64,000 nt of DNA from Folioceros fuciformis (lineage: Eukaryota; Anthocerotophyta; Anthocerotopsida; Anthocerotales), in assembly GCA_049999805.1 (NCBI GenBank), contig JBNGIO010006294.1:344964-408963 (forward strand). The letters are read 5' to 3'. Position numbers and translations under genes: made by a program. Within the stretch, counting starts at the first letter, position 1; each line of letters starts with the position of its first letter. The notes under the pieces were generated by a model. That model did not search any database, was not told the DNA's origin, and worked only from the letters and a program-made list of their open reading frames with translations. This document shows, in pieces, positions 33,477-45,218 of this stretch.

Positions 33477-35413
33477 TTACTGCTTGCCCTTGTACTGAAT
33501 CATCTCTTCCTTGTACCTTTCCTGACCTGCAAGGGCTTTCTCCGCCCACACTTTCTTGCCATCGTCGCCCAATTCCTGCGCAACACATTCCAGCCCTTGT
33601 GAGGAACGACAGGGATACATTCAAACCGCCCATTCTCCAGCCAATGCAAGTGCGCCGGACTTGCCTGCCAAAGCTTCGACACGATTGTGGTGATCTCTCC
33701 CAGCTTAGCTCCAGGATTCGCGGTCCTCACTTCCAGCTGCTTATCCTTCCTGCACCATATCACTTTGTTAACAGTCACCGTTCGTCACATAAAATAAAAG
33801 CACAGGTAGATGCGGGTTAGTTAGCAGCTTACGTGAAAAGGTTGTACGCAGAGGGTGCCCGCTTCGGCTTGTTAGGATCCTTCACCTGCACTTTGACTTT
33901 GGCCTTCATTGACACTCCGTCTTTTGCACCCTGTGCCACAACATTGTCCTGGTGAGGGGACTCAAACTAATGATTTCCCACAACAATATCAAGCCTAAAA
34001 TAAGACAGAAGGTACCTTCTTCCTCAGAGAAGGAGAAGACTCGGATTCATCTCCTTCCTCGTCATCACTACCAGGTACATCAGCCTGATCACACGAACCT
34101 TCGGGTCAGTCTAAAATTCGAGGGTAACATGCAAGAGCACATCAAACAAAATCACTTACGTCGCCTCTCTTCAGCTTGTAGGCTTCAAGCTCACTAGCAT
34201 AACGAAGTTTGTCTTCAGCAGCGATCTGAAACAGCATAAATGAAAAGAGTGAACTGGGATCGTAACTTGGATTCCAGTGCTCATTTATGCTGCGAATTTT
34301 TGAAAATACGCATGATACCATGATATAAGGACTCTTGGCTTCATCACTGAGATTCTTCCACTCGTCTCCAAGAGCCTTTCCGGTCTGTAGGTGCAGCGAC
34401 GTTAGGAAGCAAAGGCTTCCACCTTAACTTACACACAGCACACATAAATGCAACACACTTACTTCAGTGAACGAAAGATTCCGTTCAGCACGGAGAATTG
34501 GACGTCTCTCCGCAGAGTAAACAAAGAAAGCAGTCAGGGCTTTCTTCGGTGCTTCGGGGTCTTTCGTTTTCCTGCTACAAAGACAAGAAGAAATAACACA
34601 CTGAGGCTTGGAACAAAACACTACACACCATGAGCCAAACAATGGTAATCGAAACGGGAACACGATGGTACCTTTTTGACTTGCTTTCCTCGACTTCAGG
34701 CTGCAGTATTGAAAACAGACAATCTCAGCCATGGTTTCACGACATACAACAGACACCAACATCAGTTGTTTAAGAAGGAAAACAGGGACCAAGATCCTCA
34801 CCGGACTTGCGCGAGCTTGCGCCTTCTGAAGCTTCTTCAACTTAACCTCCCTTTTCTCTTGTGCTTCACTTTTCAGCTGGAGAGCAGCAGCCTGCTGATC
34901 TAGCTTCGCCTGGATAGCCTGGAGGCGAGCTTCCTGTTCGTGCAGCTCAGCCGCCTTCTTGTCCAGGTCCATGCGCTCCATGGTCTGCGTCACGGCGGCC
35001 ACTTCCTTGTCCAAGCAGCCTTGCAGAGGCACCTCCTTCTTTTTCGATGCTCTCTTGGTGGCCTTGACAGCTTCAGGCGGAGGAGAATCAGCAGCGGGCG
35101 CCTCAGGGGCGGGCTCCTCGGCATGTGGAGCAACTTCAGCCACTGTGGCCTGCGGCGCCTCCACGGAAAGGGCCTTGGGCACCTTACCAGTTCTAGTACC
35201 CTTCTTCGCCGCCACGGGGACATCATTCACCAAGTTCTCCTTCTCCGCCTCCGGCATCGTGGCCGCCTCCACCGGCTTCGTGCCCCTACCCTTCTTGGTG
35301 TAGACAGCAGTCTTCTGTTCAGTCACATCGGCTGCCGGTACCTCCGAAGGAACACGCATTTCCATCGATACAGTTGCGGGCAGGGCCGCTCCACGGACCC
35401 TACGAGGACCCAT
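33477..35413 (-). CDS. HMG-box protein with N-terminal coiled coil and two HMG boxes
   Basis: Nine exons (35413-34802, 34700-34672, 34574-34463, 34384-34319, 34225-34160, 34084-34016, 33930-33833, 33749-33665, 33575-33477) join to 411 residues. Exon 1 (204 codons) is Ala/Pro/Glu/Lys-rich and ends in a coiled coil (AAELHEQEARLQAIQAKL). Box A is PKKALTAFFVYSAERRPIL, then TGKALGDEWKNLSDEAKS and IAAEDKLRYASELEAY; an acidic linker (GSDDEEGDESESS) follows; box B is PNKPKRAPSAYNLFTK, then LGEITTIVSKLWQELGDDGKKVWAEKA. The exons 34384-34319 and 34225-34160 are each exactly 22 codons, as are the matching exons of the 3xHMG-box gene. The last intron appears to be GC-AG (CAG then GCAAGT). Likely chromatin-associated; box 1 of the paralog has no counterpart here. 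Confidence 0.85.
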
Positions 35414-35414
35414 T

Positions 35415-38400
35415 CCGACAGCTACGATACGCTGAGAGGAGAAGCGAAAACCCTATCGACGCAGCAGCAGAGGCTCGGCACCGAGGATGCGTAGTCTGGA
35501 GCTGGACAGCAGGCGAGGGGGATAATGGCCGAGGCGGGAGTGCGAGGTAGGCTTTTGAGAGGACGAACTCAACGGTTCCTTTTCAAACTCTACTTGAATT
35601 TTTCAAAAGTGAGAGCGCAATTCGTCTCGCAACGGTTGCACGAACCGTGCAGGAATGGGACAATCCACTGCTCGACCAACCACGTCCACTTTACCCCATG
35701 GGCTCATGGGCCATGTAACGTACACATGTATGTACATCCTGTATGTAGGCAGACCTGCTTTAGGGGTCGGATCGTAGAAAATATGTTTCTCACTCCCATG
35801 GCCAAGAACTTCTTATTCTGATTTCGGGGTCCCCGGCACAAAACGGTTTTGATAGTGTGCGTGATAACCGTAGAGAACATATCCATAGCCAAAGAAAATA
35901 TGCGCGGCTAAGCGATGTTTTGATGAATATTGGGGAAGCTGGAAGTAGCTATCTTGTACAAGAGTGAGAGTCTCGTGCTTCTCAAACTAAGTCCAGACAT
36001 AACAAGTCCATTACTTCATTTTTTGTGCATACCCCCAAGGTAGCAAATCTATCCTATTCCTCAAGGGCTCTATCATATACTCAACATTGTTTTCAATTAC
36101 CTTTGTCCATGTTTGCCAAGTCTATACCTTAAGACCAAAGATGAGCCCAACATCTCTCCTTGACTACTTTTGTACAAACATGCTCGTTAAGTAAATTAAG
36201 CCAACATAGTTCTACCCTTAGTAAGAACAAGTCACGTTAAGATGTTATGGATCAATAGCTTAAAAGGTCTGGACCATGACGTGGCTAAGAGGAAAATGAG
36301 AAGAAAAACAAGGAAATAAGGTGCAAGCCAGCCAATAGTTTAAAAGGGCCAAACCCAAACATAATACCATAAAATATATGACCACTACGATATCAATATG
36401 AAAAACTTCACTCTATAGTTATGCCCACAAACATGAAGACAACACACTAATTACATTATATTGCAGATGAAATGCATTTAAAATTTTATTTAAAATAGAT
36501 GGGAGATCCATCCACCTCTCACGCGAAGGGTAGAGGCATGGAGAGAGCCAAAAGAAAAAGGAGCACTAGGGGTGTAAGCATCCTTTGGTGCTTACTATAG
36601 TGTAAAATGGATGAAACACGTTTATTTTGTTCTCTCTACATTTAAGAAATTATAATTAATTGTTTGTGACTCGAATAAGATTGAGTATTTTATATGTAGT
36701 ACGTAGTTCATGGTCCTCTTAAATTATATCAATAAGAAAATGAGTTAAATATAGTAAGTTAAATGAAGTAATGTGGAGGTTATATGTCCACCTGAGCATG
36801 GCCTCTTTATTAAGTAACATGACGAAACAATAGTTTGTTACGAGAAAGGTGTGTGTGCTGCGCGCGAGTAAAGTTTGTTGGGTGGAGTTTGGAGACTACC
36901 CGAGCATTGGGGACATAGCTGCTCGGCACGACGTGTAGCTCTGGCAAGCATTTGTGGATCCATAGCTAGCTAGGAAAAATTTGTAGGGTGTGCCGAATCG
37001 ATCATGAGCTTAGCACATTTGAAGAGTCAAACTCTACCACGTTTGAAGAGTTGAACCTATCTGCGAGCTATGTTGCTCAGTGATGTTGTTGATCAACCTT
37101 GCCGCTGTTGCAAGTGCCCTCATTCAATGGCAAGTAGCTATGGTGAGCAGGACATGTCATTCACATGACCTACACATTGGAGCATTTTAAACGCACCGCC
37201 CCGGCCAAGAATATTGTTGTGATCAAGTGGTTTTATGTGTAAGAAACGTGAGAGCATGGCGTTAGCTTAGGTGAGAGGATCTGCTATGTTTTAAATTTGC
37301 CCTTGCTCCTCGTCTTCTATGTGGAGTAGTAGGACGTTGGTGCATTTAAGGTGGCCAATCGACGTGAAGTTGCTGGCAGTGTCCAAACGATAGGTGACAG
37401 GCCCCAACTACTTGCTAATTCTCGAGCATGACTGAGTTTGTGGCATGGCTTGTGTAAGTTGCAAGAGGGCGACAATTGTAGATGTGCTTCAAGTCTGTGT
37501 ATGTCCTTTGTTTACTCAAATGTAGATGTATTTTAGGTCTCGATGTATCGGATATTTAGTGTTGGATCAACTGGCTTTCCAGCTTCTACACCTATTTGTC
37601 AAAGAGGTGTTCCCTCTTTGTTTTTTTCCAAGGTGCCTAGGCCACGGCCACCATCTATGGCAGCGATGACACCTGCAATTTTCTGGCCCGCTCCTACCAC
37701 TGCATAGCCCATACTGCTACTACAATAGTTCAAGGCAATTTCTGTAAGCAAATAAGTGTTGGTGTTTCAAGCAGGCACCTTTCCATCTGTTTGTGTCTCG
37801 ACATGGCTGTTGGTTCCTCGAAGAGGCTATCCTTGCAGTGTTTCAGGCCTTGCACGTTTCTCATCGTCCACACTTTTCAAGACATATGATGGCACTACTC
37901 CTGCATCAAACCATAGTGGTTTCTCTGCTGCTACCAATTTGCTCGCTTGTACATTGCCACAATGTCTCACAATAAGTGCCCGCTAAGCAACAATAGTATT
38001 GTGGACGCGCAGGACCTCGACACCCCGAGGACCCTTGCTGAGTGGCCACACCTATTGTCGTTTGTAGGATTCCCTGGTCCATCAAGCGATTTGCTGCTCC
38101 TAGTGGCAAAAACTAACAGCGCCACTTGTGAGATCTCAAGAATGAAGGGCAAGAGTAACAATTTCCTTAGGGTGAAGGACTAACGCCTTCGAAAATTAGC
38201 ACAAGAGTAGCTTCGCAGCCAAGTCCGGAAATGCCACCCTAGGCTTCTTCAATCACCAGAAATCCACACTAAGATGAGCATCATCAGCCCATCTTACACT
38301 CCTAGCCTTCCATCTATTTTCAATTAGGGGCCTAGGCGCCGATAGCGAGATTTAAGCAATCCAAAAAGCAAATCTAACAAGTATCCCATCTAATAAGGAG

Positions 38401-38515
38401 GCTATCAACTATTCTTAGTTTTCAGCAATAACTCAACCTCCCTAGCCTAGCCTATCTCCTCCCCTAGCCATTGTGCAATCAGCCCCTGGCCACTCATTGT
38501 TGCTCTCCACCTAAT
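35415..38515. other. AT-rich intergenic region
   Basis: 35.9-37.2 kb is strongly AT-rich with no long frames. Plus-strand frames at 37756-38183 are Ser-rich and overlap in several frames without a domain. Presumably old transposon DNA, family not recognised. Confidence 0.4.
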
Positions 38516-38519
38516 CTCC

Positions 38520-40377
38520 GCACTGTTGCTTCTTGGAATCCTACAAGGGTGAAGCATTAATGTCTTTAACAAAAGGGCGCTTCACTCCCTTGGATACCAC
38601 TGTAAAAGGGTGGGCTGAGGCTGAATCACTTGTAGAGGAAGATTCTCTACTCCTTGAAACTCCAAGTCAGTCGAAAGCACTAGCTGGCTGTCTTTCTTCA
38701 GGTCCTAATCTTTTCCTCCCAAACGAGTAGGGTCCCCTACGGCGCATGTAGGCTTACTCTCTGTCTGCATATTTCTGTCCTCTATTGCCTCTTGCACCTC
38801 TTCTCGTTTTCTTCCCTCCTCCAAAGTAGGCTCTTCTTCCTCCAGTTGTCCTCCTCCACCATTGGTAGGTTTACTCTCTTCTGCCTCTGTCGGTGGTTCG
38901 ACAACAAGTTCCTTCTATGGCGGTAGGTTTGCTAGAATAGTCAACGTTTCAGCGCCTTCTCTCGCCCATTCCTCTTCCTCTAGTTCAGGTACCTCCTCCC
39001 ACTCACATTCTTTTTTATCCATGTCACTGTCTTCCTTCCATTATGTCATAAGAGGTATGGATTTCTTCAACTCAGCTTAATCATCGTCATGAGGCTCAAT
39101 CACCTTCCTCTTGGCAATCTTTAGCGGCTCTTGGTTGGTCTTCAAAATCTTGCTGTGTAGGTGCACCCTTTCCTCCTCCAAAGTCAGCTCAAGTTCTTCC
39201 AAATCCAGAGGGTCACTGAGCGCATGCTGGTGGTAGGCATCTCTCTCCAACGTCAGTCTTCCTACTTTCAACTCTTGGGCAACATTCCCTTCCTTGTAGG
39301 CGACAAAGTTAGGCTAGCAAACCAAATTGAATGGCGTAGTCCACTCGGAACCTACGCTTCCTGACAACCAACATCTTGTGAATCTAGGAGGCATGTTGAA
39401 GTTCCAAGTTCTTCTGCTACTCCACCTCCTCAAATCTCAGCTGATCCTTCTTCCTCTCATGCTGTAGGCGAGACTATTCTTCAATTAGTCGTTGAATTTC
39501 TACGTCCTTGCTCTTTACTTCATCCTTGTGCCCTTCTAGCAGAGCCTCTAGATTTCGTAGATGTGACACCCTCTCTCGCAGTGTAGCCTCATCTTGTTGT
39601 CTCTTCTCTTCCAAACCCACAACTTACGAACGTGCCCCCAGTAATGCAGATTGAGTGGTGTCCAGTGAGTGCTTCAACTCGACAATTTGGAGCCCGCAAC
39701 TAAATCAATAGGTCTCCCTATTGTTGGTTAACCTGCCTGAAATCTTCTCGTTCCACCTCCCAATCACTGAGGAATGCGCGCAGATAGTTGCCTTCCTCCT
39801 TCCCTTTTGTCTTCAGACCTTCTAATGTTCTTCTTGTTGCCTGCCAATCAATCTTATTGGTTTTCACACGGTACTCCAGCATCTCACACAAGGGATCTCT
39901 CTTCTCTTGCTCCTTGTCTTCCTTCTCTTGTGGCGGACACTCTTCAGGGGTTGGGTTCTCTTGGGTAGGTGGCTCCATCTCCACTGGACTCAATTTGGAG
40001 GGGCTACTTCTTCTTTGTTGGAGTGACATGAGGAATCTTGAGATTTGCTCCCTTCCTGACACTGGGGACTTTCCCCTCCTTCTACTCAAGAGAGGCACTA
40101 CTCCTATGTCTTCTTCCCTGCCCGCGTCGTAGGTTGAGTCTGGTACTTGCATGGTAGGTTGGCTTCCCTGTCCCTCCTGACCTGTAGGTTCCACATCTCT
40201 CAGGGTAATGACCGCAAAGGGTCTCTCTACATCTGCATATTCGTCATGTATCAACAACCCTTCAGTAGACCAGAGATGCACCAAATAAGGGATCAAATAA
40301 CAAGGTCGAGCTCCTCCTTCATCTACAGTATTGGGTCGTAGCAACTTCTCCCTGTGGTAGGTGTAGGCTTCAGACAT
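38520..40377 (-). pseudogene. Decayed long coiled-coil / acidic coding region of unknown family
   Basis: On the minus strand an ATG at 40377 opens a 219-codon frame with charged Pro/Glu-rich composition (PPQEKEDKEQEKRDP) and a YLIPYLVHLWSTEGLL segment. Downstream the same strand keeps coding character in changing frames: a heptad-like stretch around 39640-39430 (EEKRQQDEATLRERV, KSKDVEIQRLIEE), interrupted by TAG and TAA codons, then 39271-39077 (LDLEELELTLEEERV) and an acidic end near 38520-39050. A short frame just upstream (40561-40370) begins MARTTKTTRVRQNDRNRR. It may be the first ORF (gag-like) of a retroelement, or a host gene that has died. I do not recognise it. Confidence 0.4.
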
Positions 40378-40599
40378 GATCAGTCCTCAATCTGGCTTCT
40401 CCCCTTGAGTCACTCTCCACAGAAAATACAGGAATCCATTGCTGAAATAAGAAATGCACTGGTAATCGACTCAATTGGATCGCAGAGCTACTTCCTTCTC
40501 CTCCCCTCCTCCGATTTCTGTCATTCTGCCTAACACGAGTTGTCTTGGTCGTCCTGGCCATCTTATATAGGCAACTGCTGTTTCTAAAAACACCAAGAG

Positions 40600-41926
40600 C
40601 CAAGGACTCCTACACACACCGAGAAAAGCTCAACACTCCTTGGCCTTCGACTTGTGCTTCTGCCTCTATAAGGCGTGCACTCCTGCAACAGAAAACACTT
40701 CGTCCTCCTGTCAATCTTGTCTCTTCCTTCTGGTCCTTTGCGAGAGCCGGGGTAGGCGATTCGTCGTCAAGAGCTAAAGAGCGGGCGTAAAAAACAAGTT
40801 GGTTTGGTGATGGCGGCCGCCGCGGAAGGTACTCCCCGCTGTTTCACTCTTGGTATGCTGCTCACACGTGTAAAGTCCCAAGATTTGAGAAAATCTGCTC
40901 TGATTTCCCTAAGTACAGGACGTCCCATGTTATCTGACCTACCCGCCGCGTAGGCTTGTTATCCATAGGTGCTTAACGAACACCAGCTGACGGCTAACCC
41001 CTATTACCCTATTTAGGCTTAGGATATTTTTTTCCTTCTGACAAACTCACAAAAATCCACTCTAAATGGTTGTAGATGTTGCAACCTACCAAGAGTTAGA
41101 CCGACTGTCTTAACAATTTCACTCTCTCTCTCTAAGAGAAACATTGAAATGATCGTGGAAAATCTGGTCAGACAGCAACTTCTCAGACCTACAAAACGTG
41201 TAGGTATGTTTGACGCGTAAGTTGACCACCAAAGACCAAGGAACGTCACACGAGACTCAAACAGACACAAACAAGAAGAGAAGACACAAATCAAAACAAA
41301 CATTGGGCAAATCACTCAACACGGTAGGATAGGAGCCTGTCCCATATCCCAAAATTTCATGTTCCACAAGTATGTATGTGCATGCATTCTTGTCATCTAT
41401 ACTCGTAGGCCGCTAGGGCAAACCTCGATAAATGAGGACCTCGTTGAGTTAATGTTGGGCTAATGTAAATGTTGGATTATGAAGTGTTCCTATAACTCGA
41501 CATGCAAATTTCTAAGACATTTCATAAGGTTGGTGGTGCGTGCGTGAGCTTTCAAGAATGGCCCAATCCCACGAAAGCTAAGGGCGGGCATGGGCTCAGC
41601 AGAAATGATAGCAAAGGGAAAGGGAAAGGCAAGTTCAAGCAAGGTCCTACCCAATAGCAACAATTGTTGCAGCAACACTCTCCACAGTTTCTAAAGATAA
41701 TAGTGAAGGGGTTGTAGGAGGGCCAAGTCTCGAGGCTATTGATGTTGTTGGGGATGGATAGTGTGTAGTTCGTTTTGGCTGTCTTGCAAAATCCGTGTCC
41801 ATAGAACATGTCCACAAGTGAAGATCGATCAATATTAAGCAGTAGGTTGGTTGTGAACTTGGGCAGTCGGCATCGATCGAGCATTGAAACCCAATGCAGT
41901 TCGAAGGCTGTTGAACAAGCAAGACA
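40600..41926. other. Intergenic / element-flanking DNA
   Basis: No supported gene. The 5' untranslated part and a possible ORF1 of the LINE would be expected here, but I see no ORF1 with an RNA-binding domain. Confidence 0.3.
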
Positions 41927-44560
41927 ATGGTGATGGGAATTGACCTGATTGGGAAGTACAAGCGGGGGGCCCACTTACGGGTCCTCCCTTGGAATGTGAG
42001 AGGTTTGGGCGGTTGGTCTAAATCCACCTCTAAGTGTCGTAGGTTGCAGCATCTCCTGCGAGAGGACATCACCTGGGATGTGGTTTGTCTGCAGGAACAC
42101 AAACTTTCGGCAAATCACATACAACGAATCAAAAAGCTGTTTCTGCCAGGGCACTTAATGTGGGTCCGGGAGAGAGCAGCAGAGGAAGGAGCTAGTACTA
42201 ACCCTAGAGAGTATGAGTTGGCCACGAGGGGAGGCATCTCTATCATGGTCCATCCAGAGCAAGCCCAAAACGTTCTGGAGACAGAAGATTTGGGAAGGTT
42301 TGTGTGGGTGGTGTTGCAGACTCCCCAAGGCCCCCTGGGCATCTATAATGTTTATGCCCCCAATGTGGGGTCGGAGAGGAGTCTCTTATGGAGTCGTCTA
42401 GTGAACATCTGAGTGATCGGATACTATGGATTATGGCGGGCAACTTCAACTTTGTTGAAAGACGAGAGGACATCCAAGGGGACAGTGAGGTGGACATTGA
42501 GAGGGTGCACTTATCCTGGCAAGAGCTAAGAGACACTAACTTTAATGTGCAGGATCTGTGGCTGGCTCTTCTGGCGCAAGGTCTTCAAGACTCTCTCAAG
42601 TTCAGCTGGTCCAATCAGCAGCCGGCGTCTTGTGGGGCTCGAAGGCTGGATAGGTTCTACGTTCCCACTATGTGCCTACCATATGTGCAGGAGTATAGTA
42701 TTTTGGCTGGTACAGTGCTATCAGATCATCACTTGATCAGCTTGCTTTTACAGCTCTCTCCCGGAGACCTCCGACACAAAAGGGACAAGAGAGGGTTTCG
42801 GATGAATACGTCTCTCCTAGCGGAAGAAGGGTGTATGAGCGCATTAAGAGCATATGGCAAAGTATAGAACAAGGAGATAAGCCGGTAGTGCAAAGGCTTA
42901 TGAGCGCGAATACTGAGGCCACTACCTTTCTGAGGAGGCTGGGCTCACAGCGCAAGAAAGAAAAAGCCCGGTTAGAGGACTTCCTTCGAGATGAATTGGG
43001 TTTCGTCCAAAGAGAAGGAGAAGTACGGGCGCTGACTGGGGAAGAGGAAGGTAGGCTCCGGGAAATTCAGTGCAATCTTGCAAAGCTAGAAGAGGATAGA
43101 GCGAGGGGCTGGTACAAGAGGGCTAAAGTGAAGTGGGTGCAAGAAGGAGACTGCCCCTCTAAGTTCTTCTTCGACAAAGTGGCAGCGAATTGGCATAAGT
43201 CAAGAATCCCCGCGCTCCCCGATGCGCAGGGCATCATGCAAGACTCCCTTAGTGGCTTGAAAAAACAGTTCACTTGCTTTTATGTTGGAATTTTTGCAAG
43301 TCTCGGAAAGCTGGCAGGATGAGAGGACCTTTAGCACTCGACCTACGGTCAATTTTCTGCTAAAGTGACAAAGGCTCAACGTACGACTCTTGACAAACCT
43401 TTCACAGCCGCGGCGGTGGTGCAAGCGCTCAAGGAGATGCCGAGGAACAAATCTCTAGGGCAAGATGGAATCCCTCCTGAGTTTCTAGCTTGGGGATGGG
43501 AATTTATGGGGCCGCTCTTCATGGAGGCAGTCAACATGATATGTGAGGAAGGAAGTATGAGCCCATGGTTTAACCTAGGCCTCATTTCCCTTCTACCTAA
43601 ACAGGATGCTAGTCTTTCCATTGCTAATTGGCGACCCATTACCCTCCTTACGACCACTTCCAAAGTGATTGCCGAAGTCTTAGCAAACAAGCTCAAGCCC
43701 TTTTTGGATGACTGGTTGGAGGTGGAGCAACGGGGCTTCATCCAGAACAGGTGTATTCTAGATAACCTACTGCTTTTGCGTGAGGCTAAGTTTAATGCCC
43801 TATCTCAATGCAAGCCGGCAGTGTTTATCTCCTTAGATTTTTACAAGGCTTCTGATTCGGTTGAATGGCACTTTCTATAGAGATGTGTGAGAAGCTTTGG
43901 TCAGGTAACAACTTCTGCAGATGGATTGCAATTCTCTGTGAGGACGCAGGTGCAATGGTCTCTGTGAATGGCTCCTTTACTGACAGGTTTGATATCAAGC
44001 GATCGGTACGTCAAGGATGCCCTCTGGCCCCGTTCCCATTCATCATTGTCACTGACTTTCTTTTGCGGGCAGTCAAGCAAGACCCAAGGATTGAAGGCAT
44101 TCAGAATCCTAACGGCTCGCAGTTGCGTATCTTGGCTTTCGTTGATGATACCCTGTTATTCTCATCTGCAGATACGACGACCTCAACAGCCTTGCTCTCC
44201 CACGTACAGACCATTGGTCAGCTATCACGGTGCAATGTGAATTGGAGCAAGACTAGGATGATGTGTGTTAACATGCAGGGGGAGCCACCCGACAATATCA
44301 GACACATTATAAGGGTCCAGCCCGGCTCGTCACACAAGTACCTAGGCCTACCATTTCAAGAAGAGGATGAGAATGCTGAGATTGGTAAATATGTCTGCCT
44401 TAGGTTCATCAGGAAAGCAATCAATTTACACCTTTGGATCTTAGTCTTGCAGGCAAAATTGTGGACATCAACCATGTTTTAACCGCTTCCCTATGGTACT
44501 ACCTGTTCTTATGGGCCCCTAGCAAGGTAGACCTGAGGAGGTTGCAGTAGATTATATCCA
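41927..44560 (+). mobile_element. Broken non-LTR (LINE-type) retrotransposon
   Basis: A decayed ORF2 spread over several frames. 41933-42412 holds an APE-type endonuclease start (LPWNVRGLGG, VVCLQEHKL, YNVYAPN); 42388-42867 continues in another frame (MAGNFNFV, RRLDRFYV, SDHHLISLL with the catalytic SDH). 42831-43322 is the linker. 43365-43880 is the reverse-transcriptase N-terminal part (NKSLGQDGIPPEF, ISLLPKQD, NWRPITLLTT, FISLDFYKASDSV, where the usual AYD reads ASD). 43865-44482 carries RQGCPLAP and FVDDTLLFSS (the catalytic (F/Y)xDD). At least four frame breaks make it inactive. Codon and domain order match plant L1-type elements. No poly(A) tail or target duplication was identified. Confidence 0.85.
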
Positions 44561-44569
44561 ACTTCTAAC

Positions 44570-44900
44570 AGGGTCTGTGCCTAACGGTCGTATTCCGCCA
44601 AATCTGGCTTCGGGTCATTTTTGGCGTCATTTTTCGTGGCACATATCCAGAAATCATGCTATTTGGTGTGGATTACCCCCAAATCTATGGAAAAACGGTC
44701 ACGAAAAACTTTTTAATCGTCATGTTTACCCAGAAACTAGCCGAAATTGCAGGTTACCAACAGTAAAACTTTTTGATCTTATCCAGTTCCACGGTTGGTC
44801 TGACACTACCGCCTGCATGTAGACAGAATGCTATTTTTTGAAATTGGAATTACTTGAAACTGTAAAATGTTAAAGCTTTTTCAATAACATTCATTTAACC
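44570..44900. other. Spacer between the LINE and the two-gene element
   Basis: No gene. It has a different texture from the LINE and could contain the left end of the 45-53 kb element; no terminal inverted repeat was found by eye. Confidence 0.3.
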
Positions 44901-44913
44901 TTGGACGGTAGGA

Positions 44914-44968
44914 GTGCGCCGGTCTATCAGCGTACTCCTTGCTTAAGTCCACCGGTAGACCAGCGCAC
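44914..44968 (+). repeat. GC-rich dyad cluster 1 (two copies)
   Basis: Copies at 44914-44935 and 44947-44968, starts 33 bp apart, both degenerate versions of arm GTGCGCCGGT, 2-bp centre, arm ACCGGCGCAC. The first keeps the flanking GGA...TCC extension of the arms. Half-site-like CCAGCGCAC occurs near 45060. The cluster lies about 250 bp beyond the 3' end of the DUF7869-like gene. Confidence 0.8.
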
Positions 44969-45218
44969 TCCTTCCGGTGAAGCGATGAGTAGTAGGTGAA
45001 CACCTAGATCGGGTCTGGGGAAAGTGCATCAGAACTATTCAAAATGAGTTAGGGTTAGGCCAGCGCACAGTTAGGGCGAGGTAGCCTTTCTCTATGCGCA
45101 CCCCCACAAGGGTGCTTATGAATAGCCAACCACAACTCTTTGCCAACAGTGTTCATGTGTATAAAGTATGGAATACATGAAAGTACTTAACCGGTATAGC
45201 CTACGTTTCATCAAGTAG

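Noticed and set aside
40370-40561. Histone H3-like N-terminus (MARTTKTTRV...)
   Set aside because: Only the first few residues resemble H3; no histone fold follows.
41927-44560. The LINE reverse transcriptase as part of the two-gene element
   Set aside because: It is a separate, heavily frameshifted non-LTR element ending before the dyad clusters and contains no dyads.
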